64,000 bases of DNA from Lineus longissimus (taxonomy: Eukaryota; Nemertea; Pilidiophora; Heteronemertea; Lineidae). Below are positions 9,375 through 20,275 of the stretch, one piece after another. The stretch lies in the NCBI RefSeq assembly GCF_910592395.1, contig NC_088317.1, forward strand, positions 5,206,001 to 5,270,000, in the 5' to 3' direction. Under the pieces are notes generated by a model. That model was not told the origin of the DNA and ran no database searches. It saw nothing but the letters and a program-made list of their open reading frames with translations. Position 1 is the stretch's first letter; every line of letters begins with the position of its first letter. A program made the position numbers and the translations under genes.

Positions 9375-10682
9375 TTCGTCGTGACTACTGTGCAGACGCT
9401 ATTTAGCCGTTTTTGGTGCGTCTGTTTCACATAGGCCGATTACATCTAATATAGGCCTTTTGTACAGGCGCCCTTCAACCGGCTAAATAGAGTCCACACA
9501 GTTTGTTGAAGAATGAAACAAGAAAAGGACCATTGGACTACGTTTTGTGATGTAGCTAACCTATTGTTCTTCCAAATTGATCATTTCAATTGGGATCGAC
9601 CGACCTTTTGCATAATTTCATCCATGTTCTTCAATATTTAGAAACAGTCTTCGATCGTTGAAACTAGAGAGACTTGGCCATGATCGTCCGATATTATTGG
9701 CATTACGTTACTTTTTCTGGTTTCCGGTTTACTGAGTCACGTGATGTTACTACGAACTGACGAGCAGTTATCACAATGAATGAAACGGCCAGGGGCCATT
9801 GTACTCACCGTATAGATATTTGGTGGTTAGAAATTCATCCTGGTTAGGAAAGATGCTACAAGTATAGGTTAAATCAAAGTCGGTATGACATGTGATGTAT
9901 CCTTGCTTGGAGTACCTACCATAAAAATATCATCTAAAAAATTCACTGATGAGCGAGATATTGTACTTTTTATCTTTTTTAGTTATAGCCCCCTAGTGGC
10001 CTAGTCTAGAATCAGATCGGACCGAAATTAAATGTCAGAGGCTACATGACATAGGGAGTCATGTGTATCAAAGCTACGACGACGGACGACGACGACGACG
10101 ACGACGACAGACGACGGACGACGGACACAGCGGTATTGTAGGTCACGCACATGTATTAAGCCAATCAGCTCGCGCTTGTACACGAAATAGCTGAGTTTGA
10201 GATCAATGCGAGGCCTCACCATAATAGTTGAATGGTATTTAGATTACTATTCATAGATTCCATAGATAGCATTATTTCCAGTAGACGATGGCTAACATCA
10301 GAGTTTAAGGAGTTTAATTAAAGCCCTACGCCGTTGGTTAAAAATTTGAATTTGTAATTGAATGTCCAATTTCAGAATTACATTCTAAATTTAAATTTCA
10401 CCATTGCCGTTGTCACAGTGTAGACTGATATACAAATACTATGAATACCAAGTTTCAACAAATTTGTATTCACAATAACTGCACTACGGCATTGTGTATT
10501 AGTGGATTTCTATTTAACTGGACCACAAGTGATTACGAACGGCGTAGGCCTTTAAGAGGTTTTTAATGTTTATGTTTTTATAAGGATTTAGAGTTACATT
10601 AGTGCCTTCACGTGCCTTGTCTGGAAGCTGAGCACTGTCAATACATTTAGGGTCAATATGTGCAATCGTCCGCTTAGACATG
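9375..10682. other. Cassette A spacer
   Basis: No gene recognised. The stretch includes an imperfect inverted pair around 9399-9504 (CTATTTAGCCG / CGGCTAAATAG) bounding about 100 bp mostly missing from B. It also holds the repeat block at 9850-10126 and AT-rich sequence shared with B (37993-38409 continues it there). In B this spacer is split by the 4.17-kb element at the point corresponding to about 10270. Confidence 0.6.
9850..10126 (-). repeat. Inverted copy of the 302-bp repeat family with GAC microsatellite and CTCF-like site
   Basis: The reverse complement resembles one unit of the tandem repeats at 19370-20275: a 'GGTAGGTACTCC...AAGGATACATCACAT' type segment followed by a CCACTAGGGGGC motif at 9988-10000. 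A GAC/CGT triplet tract at about 10075-10126 sits in the same relative place as the one at 19292-19339. Cassette B keeps it, with the motif at 33533-33545. Confidence 0.7.
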
Positions 10683-11176
10683 GAGTGGCGTTCGTGTTGC
10701 AAAAACGTTGCGATTGAGTTCTTTCTTACCGCAGCTTGATGGCGGACGACGGACTGTATACCACGTTATGTTTCCACCTCCCTGGTTGATATGGTCAGAC
10801 TCATCGAAAAACAGCGTTTGGTAATCGGAGAACATCCAATCAAATCAATTATCATTATCAATTATCATCTCCCTTTTTTTTCGCCGGGAGTCCAAAGATT
10901 ATCCCACATGTGAAGCTGGGTTTGTTCAATGCCTGGCACTGGCACTGGCACTGGCACTGGCACTGAATAGTATTGGAGATGAATTTAATTTTCTGTTTGA
11001 ATGCAATGCTCTAACTGGCCTAAGAAGAGAATTCATCCCTAGATATTACAGAACTCATTAAAATGCATTGAAGTTCTCTGAACTACTGAACACACAAAGA
11101 AAGTGGCTTTTGGTCAATGTAGCCAAATTCATCCATGAAGATTTTAAACTGTACTGTTCCCTTCCTGATGTTCATG
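10683..11176 (+). pseudogene. Decayed non-LTR-retrotransposon-like tail, cassette A
   Basis: This is the counterpart of the open frame at 38630-39112 in B. It still encodes GDEFNFLFECNALTGLRREF, which resembles the C-terminal tail downstream of reverse transcriptase in some animal LINE elements. Here there are stops (for example TAA in RTH*NALKF). A GGCACT hexamer is present five times at 10935-10964, against two exact copies in B. It is cut by the gypsy insertion at 11177. Confidence 0.45.
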
Positions 11177-12103
11177 TGTAATGTCCTTTGATTTGCCTTC
11201 TTTGGTACTCGATATACATGATATAGTGAACTAATGAACTTGCAAATCGGCTTTAATGTTCAACTCGTACTTTATTGTCTCGTCTCGCTCGTCGACTACC
11301 ATAACAACAACAATGCACCGTTTTCGCCCCGGCCGCAACACGGGCCGAAGACAGATTGGGGTGGCTCGGGACACCACACCATCCCCCACAAAATTTGGTC
11401 AGTGTGTAACTGACCACAATGTTACAGAATTCAATTCACTAACATAACAGGGCTTTCATATGTTACCCAAACATAAAACACAAGGACACCATTGTAACGC
11501 AATGGAACAAATTAACTATCCCTATACAACATTATCTCAAACAAAACAAAGTCCGGCACAATGTTCAGAAATAAGTACATGTATGTTAATCAGCATACAC
11601 AGACAAGGGATTACTACAAGTAATAAAACACAAAAATAAGAGTTAACGTCTTGCTGAGTTGGGTAGGGATTATCCTCCATCATGTCCATCCTCAGTATTG
11701 TCTTCTCCAAAATCATGATAATAATAATACTGAAATATTTTTATATAGATTTTATAATTATCAAATATCAAAAACACCATTACTAGCTCCGATCCTGAGC
11801 AATAAAATACACAAAACTATAGATCCAAGTACACGAAATAGTACATGAAATGAGTCCTGAGTCCATTTCTCTGCATAGAACAAGGATATACAAACACAAC
11901 AAATATATCCAAAAATAGTCTTAACATGTGTTGATCAAACACACTAAACGAACAGAGAGTCTCTATAGGCTTCCCTCAGTGCACTACTAAATGAATTTAA
12001 AAGTCTCTTATCCATTTACTAAGTCCTTATTGCTTCAAATCCTCCTGTGAGCGGCAGATCAAAGGCACCTTAGTACCCTGGCATGAGGTAATGTAAATCT
12101 ACA
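11177..12103 (-). repeat. Gypsy 3' LTR
   Basis: On the minus strand the LTR reads TGTAGATTTACATT ... GGACATTACA, about 927 bp with TG/CA ends. The adjoining pyrimidine run CCTCTCCC at 12104-12111 is the polypurine tract on the minus strand. The left flank is cassette A sequence ending TTCATG. Its first 195 bp recur at 28679-28873. Short open frames here (11256-11447, 11651-11848) are chance. Confidence 0.75.
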
Positions 12104-12150
12104 CCTCTCCCTTACAGGAATTGTTTAAAGCTTCAAACAGGTTTTCACTA

Positions 12151-13530
12151 TTAAGTCATTGCTGAGATGCGCTTCAATTTTAACTTTCTGGCGCGCTTGA
12201 GCCATCGCATTTTGTTCTGTTGCATTGATGCGGAATCGCGTTGGTTTGTGCCACGCGCGGCGCAATCGATTGACAAACGGAAACGTGCAGGCCTCTGAAT
12301 ATCATTACGTGGTCTGAAGCAATATTTGTTCATGGGTACTTCGTCTGCTGGATCATACACAGATGAATCAATTGAAGAGGCGGTGCCATCCAGGTCTGGG
12401 TTTGGAATATCTATTGCAGATTCCCCATCTGGTGGATCTACTGCTCCATCTGATGGTACCATCCCTGGACGTTGCACGTCGGGGGAACCAGATTGAGAGT
12501 TAGGGGTACCAAAGCGGCCTTTCCCTTCTGGTGTATCTAAAGCAGCACCAAGAGGGTCCCTCAAATCTGGTCTTGACATCTGCTTGTCTTGTCCACGAGA
12601 TTCTGGGGTTTCTTCGCAAGACCTTCCTATAGGCAGTTTCAAAAATTCTAAAGGCATAGTCTCTACCTCTTCTTCAGACTCAGTCTCAAAGTTCTCAGCA
12701 GCTGACTCCCTTTCAAGTTTCTCAATGAAATCCTTCTTCTCTGATGTTTTATTAGGATGATCATCCACCCGACGTGGCTCATCCTCCGTTCTAATGTAGA
12801 AGCGCCGCAAGTTGTTCAGATGGACCACTTTTGTTTTCTTGGTTTTCCCATCGAGAGGCACAATCCTATAGTTTACCTCTGATATCTTTTCCTTAATCTT
12901 ATAAGGTCCCTTCCATGGCTTGTGGAACTTGTTAACCTCATCTGGCCGAAGATGATAGTCTCTCACGAGGACTAAATCATCCTGGGAAAAAGAAGAATCT
13001 TTCATCTTCTGGTCATAGTACTGTCGCTGTCGCCTCTGAGCCGTCTTCAGGTTGTCCCTGGCATTTCGATGTGATGTTTCAATTTTCTCTCGGAGATCCT
13101 TCACATATACTGTTGTTTCTGGGGAAGCAGAGCCACATGTAGATGTTCCAATCATAAGGTCAAGAGGTATTTGCATTTCAGCTCCGAAAGTCATTGCAAA
13201 AGGAGTTTCCTTTGTTGACTCATGTATACTGGACCTATATGCCATGAGTGCTGATGGTAATCTGTCATCCCAATCCCGTCCCTTTTCATCTACAAGGGTT
13301 GTTAGCATTTTCTTCAGGCTTTTATTCAGGTTTTCAACCTGACCGTTGCATTGCGGGTGATATGCAGTTGTCCTAGTCTTCTCAATGCCTAATAAGCTGC
13401 ACATCTCTCCGAAGATTTTTGATTCAAAATTCCCCCCTTGGTCGGAATGTATACCCTCGGGTGCACCAAAACGCGAGACATATTCGTTGACTAGAACTCT
13501 TGCACAGGTGGAGACTTTCTGATTTTTCAT
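12151..13530 (-). pseudogene. Gypsy integrase core and C-terminal domain
   Basis: This 459-codon open frame starts just after an in-frame TAA (about 13565) that interrupts the integrase core. It carries the second catalytic Asp in HSDQGGNF, the catalytic Glu in QVENLNKSL, and a GPY/F-type module (GPYKIKEKI...VVHLNNLRRF). It ends in a long acidic and polar tail. Without that nonsense codon it would be continuous with 13564-14319. The second copy differs at one residue (LVLV to LVLL). Confidence 0.9.
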
Positions 13531-13563
13531 TGGCCATGCCTCGGGCCACTTGGTGAACGCATC

Positions 13564-14319
13564 TTACACCACCATGATATAACGGTTTCCCCTTCTGGAG
13601 GGTGGATTAATGGGCCCCACAAAATCGATATGCAACCTTTGGTTTCGTCTGCCCACTGGAATACTCTGTGAGGGGGCTCTTATTCCCTTGGGTGGTGATT
13701 TGTATTTCTGACACTTGGGGCATGTGCGAACAAAATCGATATGCAACCTTTGGTTTCGTCTGCCCACTGGAATACTCTGTGAGGGGGCTCTTATTCCCTT
13801 GGGTGGTGATTTGTATTTCTGACACTTGGGGCATGTGCGAACAAAGTCTTTAACTAAACGCTTTAAGCCTGGTCGCCAGCAGCGAGATCGAAGTTTGGCA
13901 TAGGTCTTCCTCATTCCCAAATGGCCACCAGCAAAGCCTTCGTGAGCTTGAACTAAGACTGGCTTTATCAATGCTACTGGGAGAACCAAACGGCTTTGGG
14001 TTGACTGATCCGGAGACTTGAAATACAAAACTCCCTCCTCTAGTTCCAACAATTGTCTCTGGGCCCAAACTGCCCGTGTCCGAGTACTGCATCCTTGCAA
14101 AACACTTTGTGGAATTATTGTCTCTTTGGAAAGGACATGCTGATAAACTTCGTTGATTTCAGGGTCATTGACCTGAGCTTGTCCAATTTTCTCAGCGGTC
14201 CAATCCATAGGCAGTTCCACTGGGGTTGGTACTTTTCTCTGTGGCTTGGACTTTGCACTTGGTTTTGCCTGGGTCACTGCTACACTTGCTAGGTTCACCG
14301 ACTGAGTTTTTCTGTCCAT
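13564..14319 (-). pseudogene. Gypsy integrase N-terminal zinc region with internal duplication
   Basis: It contains the HHCC zinc-binding domain (His in HEGFAGGH, Cys pair in CPKCQKY) and the start of the catalytic core (HIDFVGP). A 37-residue block from DFVRTCPKC to QRLHI is present twice in tandem, so the second Cys pair and linker are duplicated. The frame ends at a TAA right after YIMVV. Confidence 0.9.
13621..13842. repeat. Exact 111-bp tandem duplication within gypsy integrase
   Basis: Bases 13621-13731 and 13732-13842 are identical copies of 111 bp, which equals 37 codons, so the reading frame is kept. The same duplication is at 56369-56590, so it predates the 42.75-kb duplication. 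Confidence 0.95.
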
Positions 14320-16112
14320 TGGCGTTTGCCGATCGATTCTCTTTTTGTCAGTGGGCCCACATGATGGGCAATCTCCATGTTGTCTGACTCTACTGACTCA
14401 AACTCAGCTAGGCACTCGAGCCATCTGGCCACCTGTCCGGATGGGTCTTTGAAATTAAGCAGCCACCGGAGCGCAATGTTATCTGTTCGAACCAAGAACC
14501 TTTTTCCCAGGAGAAAGTACCTGAAATGCTTAACAAATTTCACGAGAGCTAACATTTCCCGCCGTGTGGTGCAGTAATTATTTTCTCCACCTTGCAAACT
14601 CTTGCTGCCGTATGCGATCATCCTTTCAGAGCCATCTTCTTGACGCTGGGACAAAACGGCACCTACATCAAAGTCACTGGCATCAGTGTCCAAGACAAAG
14701 AGACCCGCATCTTCGGAGAAGTCAGGGTATGCTAAGACTGGTGCCTCAATCAATGCTTTCTTCAGTTTGGAAAATGACTGTTCACAGGCTTCTGTCCATT
14801 CGAAAATTGCATTCTTTCCAGTCAACTGGTGAAGTGGGGCTGCTATCTCTGAGTAGTTCTTCACATACTTTTGATGATATACAGCCAAGCCCATGAAAGA
14901 TCTTACTTCACCCACATCCTTTGGAGTTGGCCATTCTTGGACCTGACGTATCTTTTCAGAGTCAGTGGCGATCCCGTCCTTGAACACAACATGTCCCAAC
15001 CATTTCAGACTCCGTCGCAGCAACTTACACTTCACTGGCTTCAACTTCATGTTGGCCTTCCTGAGGCGCTCAAAAACCTCTCGTAACTGCTGAATATGCC
15101 GGTCAAACGATGGTGTATGTACGATTATGTCATCCAAGTACACGAGACAGTACTCTACCCCCCCCCCCCCTAGCACGATGTTCATGAGCCTGGTAAAAGT
15201 TGCTGGGGCTCCAGTCAGACCAAATGGCATGGCCAACCACTCATATTGCTTAACTCCTGACACAAATCCTGTTTTCTCTCGATCCTCGGGAGCCACGCCC
15301 ACTTGCCAGTAGCCACTGGCACAATCAAGGCTGCTGACCCAACAGGACCCAGCCAGTCCTCCAAGTGTATCATCTGTTCTTGACAGTGGTTGGGCTGACT
15401 TCACAGTGCACTCATTTAGCTTTCGGTAGTCTACACATAGGCGAAAACTCCCATCATGCTTCCTAGTCAGTACGATAGGCGAGCTCCTTGGTCCAGTAGA
15501 CTCCTTTATGAGATTTTTGTCCAAGAGGTCTTTGGTTGTCTCATCAACAAAATGTTGTTGGTGGGGTGTTACCCTCCTTGGCCTCTGTTTGATCGGGACA
15601 GCATCTCCTGTGTTTATCCGATGTTCAACCACTGTGGTGTGCCCAATATCCAGATCATCCATTGAGAAAATATCCTGATATTCCGCTATGAGGGAAATCA
15701 GCGTGGCACGCTGTGACCAAGTCAGATCTATCTCGTCTATTTCCAATTTTTCCAACAGTTTTCCAAGTCTTTCTGATTGCACAGGAGATAGGACAGGGTC
15801 TGGGGTACAAGGCGTCCCAACACTGGTTACTGCTATGGAAGCTGCAGCCAAGTGTCCCTGTCCGAGTATGGGAGAGTATACAGGGTCTGGGGTACAAAGC
15901 GTCCCAGCACTGGTTGCTGCTATATCAGCTGCAGCCAAGTGTTCCTGTTCCTCTCCATTCTCCCTGGCCCCCACATGTTTGTCGTCCTGATGTCCACTTA
16001 TTTCTGTGACTGGGTGAAACCATCCCAATGTCTGATTGGTCCTCATCCTAATAGGGCTATCTGTGAAATTGGCCACACGAATGGGGAGTTTGCCATGGTT
16101 TGACTTCACCAA
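14295..16112 (-). pseudogene. Gypsy reverse transcriptase and RNase H
   Basis: 605 codons in one frame. RT motifs include RLCVDYRKLN, MPFGLTGAPATF and the catalytic YLDD in CLVYLDDIIV. RNase H follows with a TDAS motif and a connection segment typical of gypsy. A run of 13 C (15158-15170) puts four glycines before VEYCLVYLDD. Upstream codons up to NFTDSPIRMR belong to the protease-RT linker, separated from protease by a one-base loss near 16138 relative to the second copy. Confidence 0.92.
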
Positions 16113-16882
16113 AGTACGCCCTGTCGTGAACGATGTCGGCCCCTTTTTGCTTCGATCATTCGTGGTGTCAGATGACTAGCTTCACCTCCCCTAGCAAGTT
16201 TTCCTGGCACAATCATCTCAGTCTGTGCTGGGATCTTCACAGATCGCCCAAGGATGACTCGACAAATCTTAAGTTCATCTCTTTGGTGACGCAATGGGAT
16301 TTCTTCATTGCCAACCTCCAATGTAGCACTTTCATATCGAATGGTACACTGGTGCTTTGCAAAGAAGTCGCTTCCCAAAAGACACGAGTGGCATAGCTTC
16401 TTGACCACCACCACTGGATGACAGTAAACATTGGATCCAATCTGTAAATCGGCATCAACCATCCCCATAATGTGCAAGTCTTCCTTGGTGGCTGACATCA
16501 GGGATCCCATTGCAGGTTCAAGGGTTTTCTTGGCCGAATCGAGACGGTCCCATAAATCACTACTGATCAGTGTTACTGCTGCTCCAGTATCCAAAAGCAT
16601 GGCCAGCTGTATACTCCCAATAGTGACGTGTGAATGCCCAGGCTTGGGCTCAAACACTGTCGCCTTGGGGTTCAACATTGAATTCTCCACCAATGTTGAA
16701 TTTTCTGCTGGGCTAACCTTGTTTTCTTCTTGGACAACTGAATCTACATGTGGGGCCACTACTGCTTCTTCGGGACTGTGCTGCCCCTCGACAATCCCGC
16801 CGCCTCGTTTCCCTGCTTGTTGGGGCAATCTTTGGAAATGTGGCCTTTCAAGTGGCATATGAAACACTCGTTTTGAGGGCAT
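16106..16882 (-). pseudogene. Gypsy aspartic protease region
   Basis: It contains LLDTGAAVTLIS, the retropepsin active site, in a 258-codon frame that overlaps the end of gag by about 120 bp in the -1 frame, as is usual for gypsy gag-pro. The frame drifts near 16138 because one G is missing compared with the second copy, where protease and RT are in one frame. Confidence 0.88.
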
Positions 16883-17698
16883 CGCCGAAATCTGTGATCA
16901 CCGCCGCAGGTTTTGCAACCATCTCCCTTACTGGTACTGTGGTTTCCCTTTTGGCCTTCCAATCGCAAGATTCTCTCATTCATGGTGGTCAACAATTCTG
17001 ATACCTTGGACATATCGGACATATCGGAGTTCTCCGCCGGCTTTGGCGCAACGCTCGCCACATTCTGTTTTGGCTTGGCCACCTCCTGCTGGCTCGACTC
17101 ACTTGCCCCCTTTTTCATCACTAGTTGGGCTGCCTCTAGTTGCCTAACCTTACGAATGGCCTCGCTCAGGGTGGCGGGTGAACTCATTAGCAGCTGCTGT
17201 TTGACTGCATCTTCTGCTGTGACTCCGAGAAGAAACTGGTCAAGGGCCATTTCTTGTTGTAGTTCGAACCCACTACTTGGGTACGCGTTAAGGGCAAGTT
17301 CTTGGAGGGCATCTGAGAAAGTCTCGTATGTTTCATTTCCACGCTGTACTCTGGCCCTCATCTGTAACTTGTAATCCTCCCTTAAGGTATTATGAAATCG
17401 CTTCATTAGTCGAGTACAAAAATCTTCGTAGGATAGGCTTTCCTCCAGGTGTAAATTGTTGACCGCAACATAAGCCTGATGTTCTAGTCTTGAAAGGAGT
17501 TGTTCCCGACGCTGTTCATCAGGGATCTTGGCTAACTTCACAAAGTTGTCAAACCTTTCCAGCCAAATTCGGAAGTTTTGATTTGACTGGAAATTTTTCG
17601 GTGCCTGAATTTTCACATTTACGGCGGTGGTTGAAGCTGTAGTTGCCTTCACTGTTTCTGGCCCCATTTTGGTCCTCATCAGGTTGGTGAATGTTTCC
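16759..17698 (-). pseudogene. Gypsy gag, main part (N-terminus displaced)
   Basis: This is gag with a capsid-like segment (FRIWLERFDNFVKLAKIP...) and two zinc knuckles, CKTCGGDHRFRRC and the canonical CFICHLKGHISKDC. The open frame appears to start at 17712 (MGLLLE), but those first codons come from the end of element E. The real N-terminus lies at 22716-22823 beyond E, and removing E restores a continuous frame in principle. Confidence 0.85.
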
Positions 17699-17733
17699 AA
17701 CAAGAGGCCCAAGGGCCTGGCGCTCAGCTGGAT

Positions 17734-19291
17734 GACCTAATAACATAGGACTGAGGGTATAAAGTAGTAAATATCGGCTTTATACTACTGTTTGAAGGTC
17801 AAGAGAACACGTTATACCACTAAAATTTCCAATGCAGAGCTGCCAGCTGGATGAAATATGATTGAACTAATCAGCCATGGTATGTAAATATTACAGGAGG
17901 CAACGGAAGATATCCCTAGTTCAGTATGTTGTATCGGTAGCTTTACAGAAAAGAAGTGTCAGAGAGGATGAGACTTCTCCATGGACAACTGTGGTATGTC
18001 CAGGCTGGGTTGTACAGCACAAGGATACAAAATGCTGTCTGTAATTGAGAGGTATCCTGATTTAACAGAGGTCAAAATAAATAGAAATTACCAGTTTGGG
18101 ACTAACACCACTGCCTTTTTTTTTAATAAGGTAGAGATTACAGGAGTCAACAAAATTAATTTTATTGAGAGAAATTGACCTGTCCTGCAGGTGATTGGAA
18201 TTTACAATACAAAGGGTCGTTTTTCATGACATTGTGCTCTACTGCGTATTCCTAGTGAGTCGATCTGGAACCAATCTATCCTTGGCGCAGACAGGTTCAA
18301 ATTAGCTATATCTTGAATAGATTGAATTGCGATGAAAATCTAATGCAATAAAGGAGCAATATCGAAGAGACAAATTAATCAAACCAAATGTCCACAGACT
18401 CGGACCCTGAAATGGCATGATGTATGCGTGCATATAAAAGTATCAATTGGTCCCATAGAGATGATGAGGCAATGTCAATATGCCTTGTTCCTTAGTCAGC
18501 AATATGCCCCTTTTTATACGGAGAAGAAGGAGAACCCAGATAGGCCTTCACATGTCGGCTTCCAAATGGCTCGAACCAACTGTACTATCACTACTATAAA
18601 TCTAAAATGCGTGCTCCTCCTACATGTAGCAATGTCTCGGCCAAAAAGGCACTTAGTCGACAGGCAAGTTAGAAGTTCAGCACCGTGAGCAGCTCTTTGG
18701 TAAGCCATGTCAGGTTCTGCGCGCCTCTTCAGATACGTCATCAAGTATTGAAAGCTGTGGTGAGCTGAGCACATAAAAAGACCATGGTCACCTTAATTTG
18801 AAAATCCCTTCATAATCAAGGGCTACCTCTGACTAAAACAGCACAATAGACCACCAATTTGACCCCAGCTCCTAACTGCGGGGAAAACCCAAGTCCAGCA
18901 ACCAAAAGTACCAAAAATACATTTTTTTTTACATTTGAACTGCACACATGCGTTTGTTTACAATTTCATTTCCCGCGAAATCTCGAAAATCAGGTGACCT
19001 GCAATCGTGGATTGAAAATAACATTAACCTGGGTTCAGCAGGTCAGCAGGTATACCGGCTGTTCCAATCATCCCCCTACAGCCAGCTGTTCAAAAGGTAA
19101 TGTTATTCACCCCACAGGGAGTGCAGGTAATTGATTAAGCCCCTGCATAACTTAACAGCAATGCCAATGGCTTGGCTTCTGTGAGTGGTAAGGAGAATTG
19201 ACAGTTTTTTTATGGGAGTAACATTATTGTGTTGCTTAAAACGTCTACTTTTTGGCTCACCGTAGGGGAGTCTATACAATACCGCAGTGTG
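17734..19291. other. Left interior of element E
   Basis: No gene recognised. Open frames of 60-90 codons here (for example 17981-18178, 18428-18688, 18859-19134) show no motif and overlap on opposite strands. The segment TTTTGGCTCACCGTAGGGGAG (about 19250) leads into the triplet microsatellite. Confidence 0.5.
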
Positions 19292-19339
19292 CGTCGTCCG
19301 TCGTCGTCCGTCGTCGTCGTCGTCGTCGTTGTCCGTCGT
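19292..19339. repeat. CGT/GTC triplet microsatellite
   Basis: A tract of TCGTCGTC with CCGTCGT interruptions, reverse-complementary in type to the GAC tracts at 10075-10126 and about 33621-33665. It stands at the head of the 302-bp tandem repeats. Confidence 0.85.
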
Positions 19340-19369
19340 ATCCTAGTTCAAAAACAGTGGCACGTTTTT

Positions 19370-20275
19370 TAACCGCTAGGTCTATGAACTTAAAACTTTG
19401 TACACATGACCCCCTAGGTCAGATGACCCGTGACACTAAATTTCTATCCGATCTGATTCTCTACTTGGCCACCAGGGGGCCAAATGTGGATATCTAAAAA
19501 GTGTGATATCTCGCTTATTAGTGACTTGTTTTCGATAAAACTTTTGTGGTAGGTACTCATAGCAAGGATACATCATATATCTTACTGGTTTTTAATTTGA
19601 TCTACTTTTCAAGGTCGCAGAGGTTAAATGGCGTGAATTGGCCGTTTGAGTGTAACTATGGCACGTTTCTCAACCACCAAAGCTATGAGCTTGAAACTTG
19701 GTACATATAACCCCCTATATCAGATAACCTCTGGTGCTGAATTTCAGCCTGATCTGATACTTGACTTTGCCACCAGGGGGCCAAAACAGAAAAAGTCAGA
19801 AGTGCAATAGCCTGCTTATTAGCAAATTGTTTTTGATGAAATTTTTATGACAGGGACCCCTAGCAAGGTTACCTCAGATGTTGCACGATTTTTCGGATTT
19901 GACCTACTTTTTAAGGTCGCAGAGGTCAAATGGCGTAAATTTGCCGTTTGAGTGTAACTATGGCCCGTTTCTCAACCGCAATAGTAATGAACTTGAAACT
20001 TTGAACAAATGACCCCCTAGGTCAGTTGACCTTTTACACTGAATTTTGGTTCGGTCTGATTATTGACTTGGCCACCAGGGGGCCCAAACTCAAAACTCAA
20101 AAAGTGTGATTTCTCGCTTATTACTGATTTGTTTTTGATAAAAGTTTCATGGTAGGTACTCCTAGCAAGGATACATCACATATCTTACAGGTTTTTGATT
20201 TGACCCACCTTTCAAGTTCACAGAGGTCAAAGTTGAAAACTTTACCGTTCTTGGTAAGTTTTGTCGTTGTTCAAT
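19370..20275 (+). repeat. Three-unit tandem repeat, about 302 bp, each with a CTCF-like motif
   Basis: Units start near 19370, 19673 and 19976 (ACCGCTAGG..., ACCACCAAAG..., ACCGCAATAG...). Each has a CCCCCTA...CAG block, then GCCACCAGGGGGC at 19468-19480, 19769-19781 and 20071-20083, then a GGTAGGTACTC...AAGGATACATC-type block, then GGTCGCAGAGGTCAAATGGCG. Unit similarity looks like 70-80 percent by eye. No coding frame runs through the array. Confidence 0.85.

Noticed and set aside
13668-13853. Plus-strand open frame across the 111-bp duplication
   Set aside because: It is the shadow of the duplicated integrase segment.
19292-19339. Triplet tract or other regular repeats as a CRISPR array
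   Set aside because: Repeats are contiguous microsatellite units without spacers, and the context is animal nuclear DNA.
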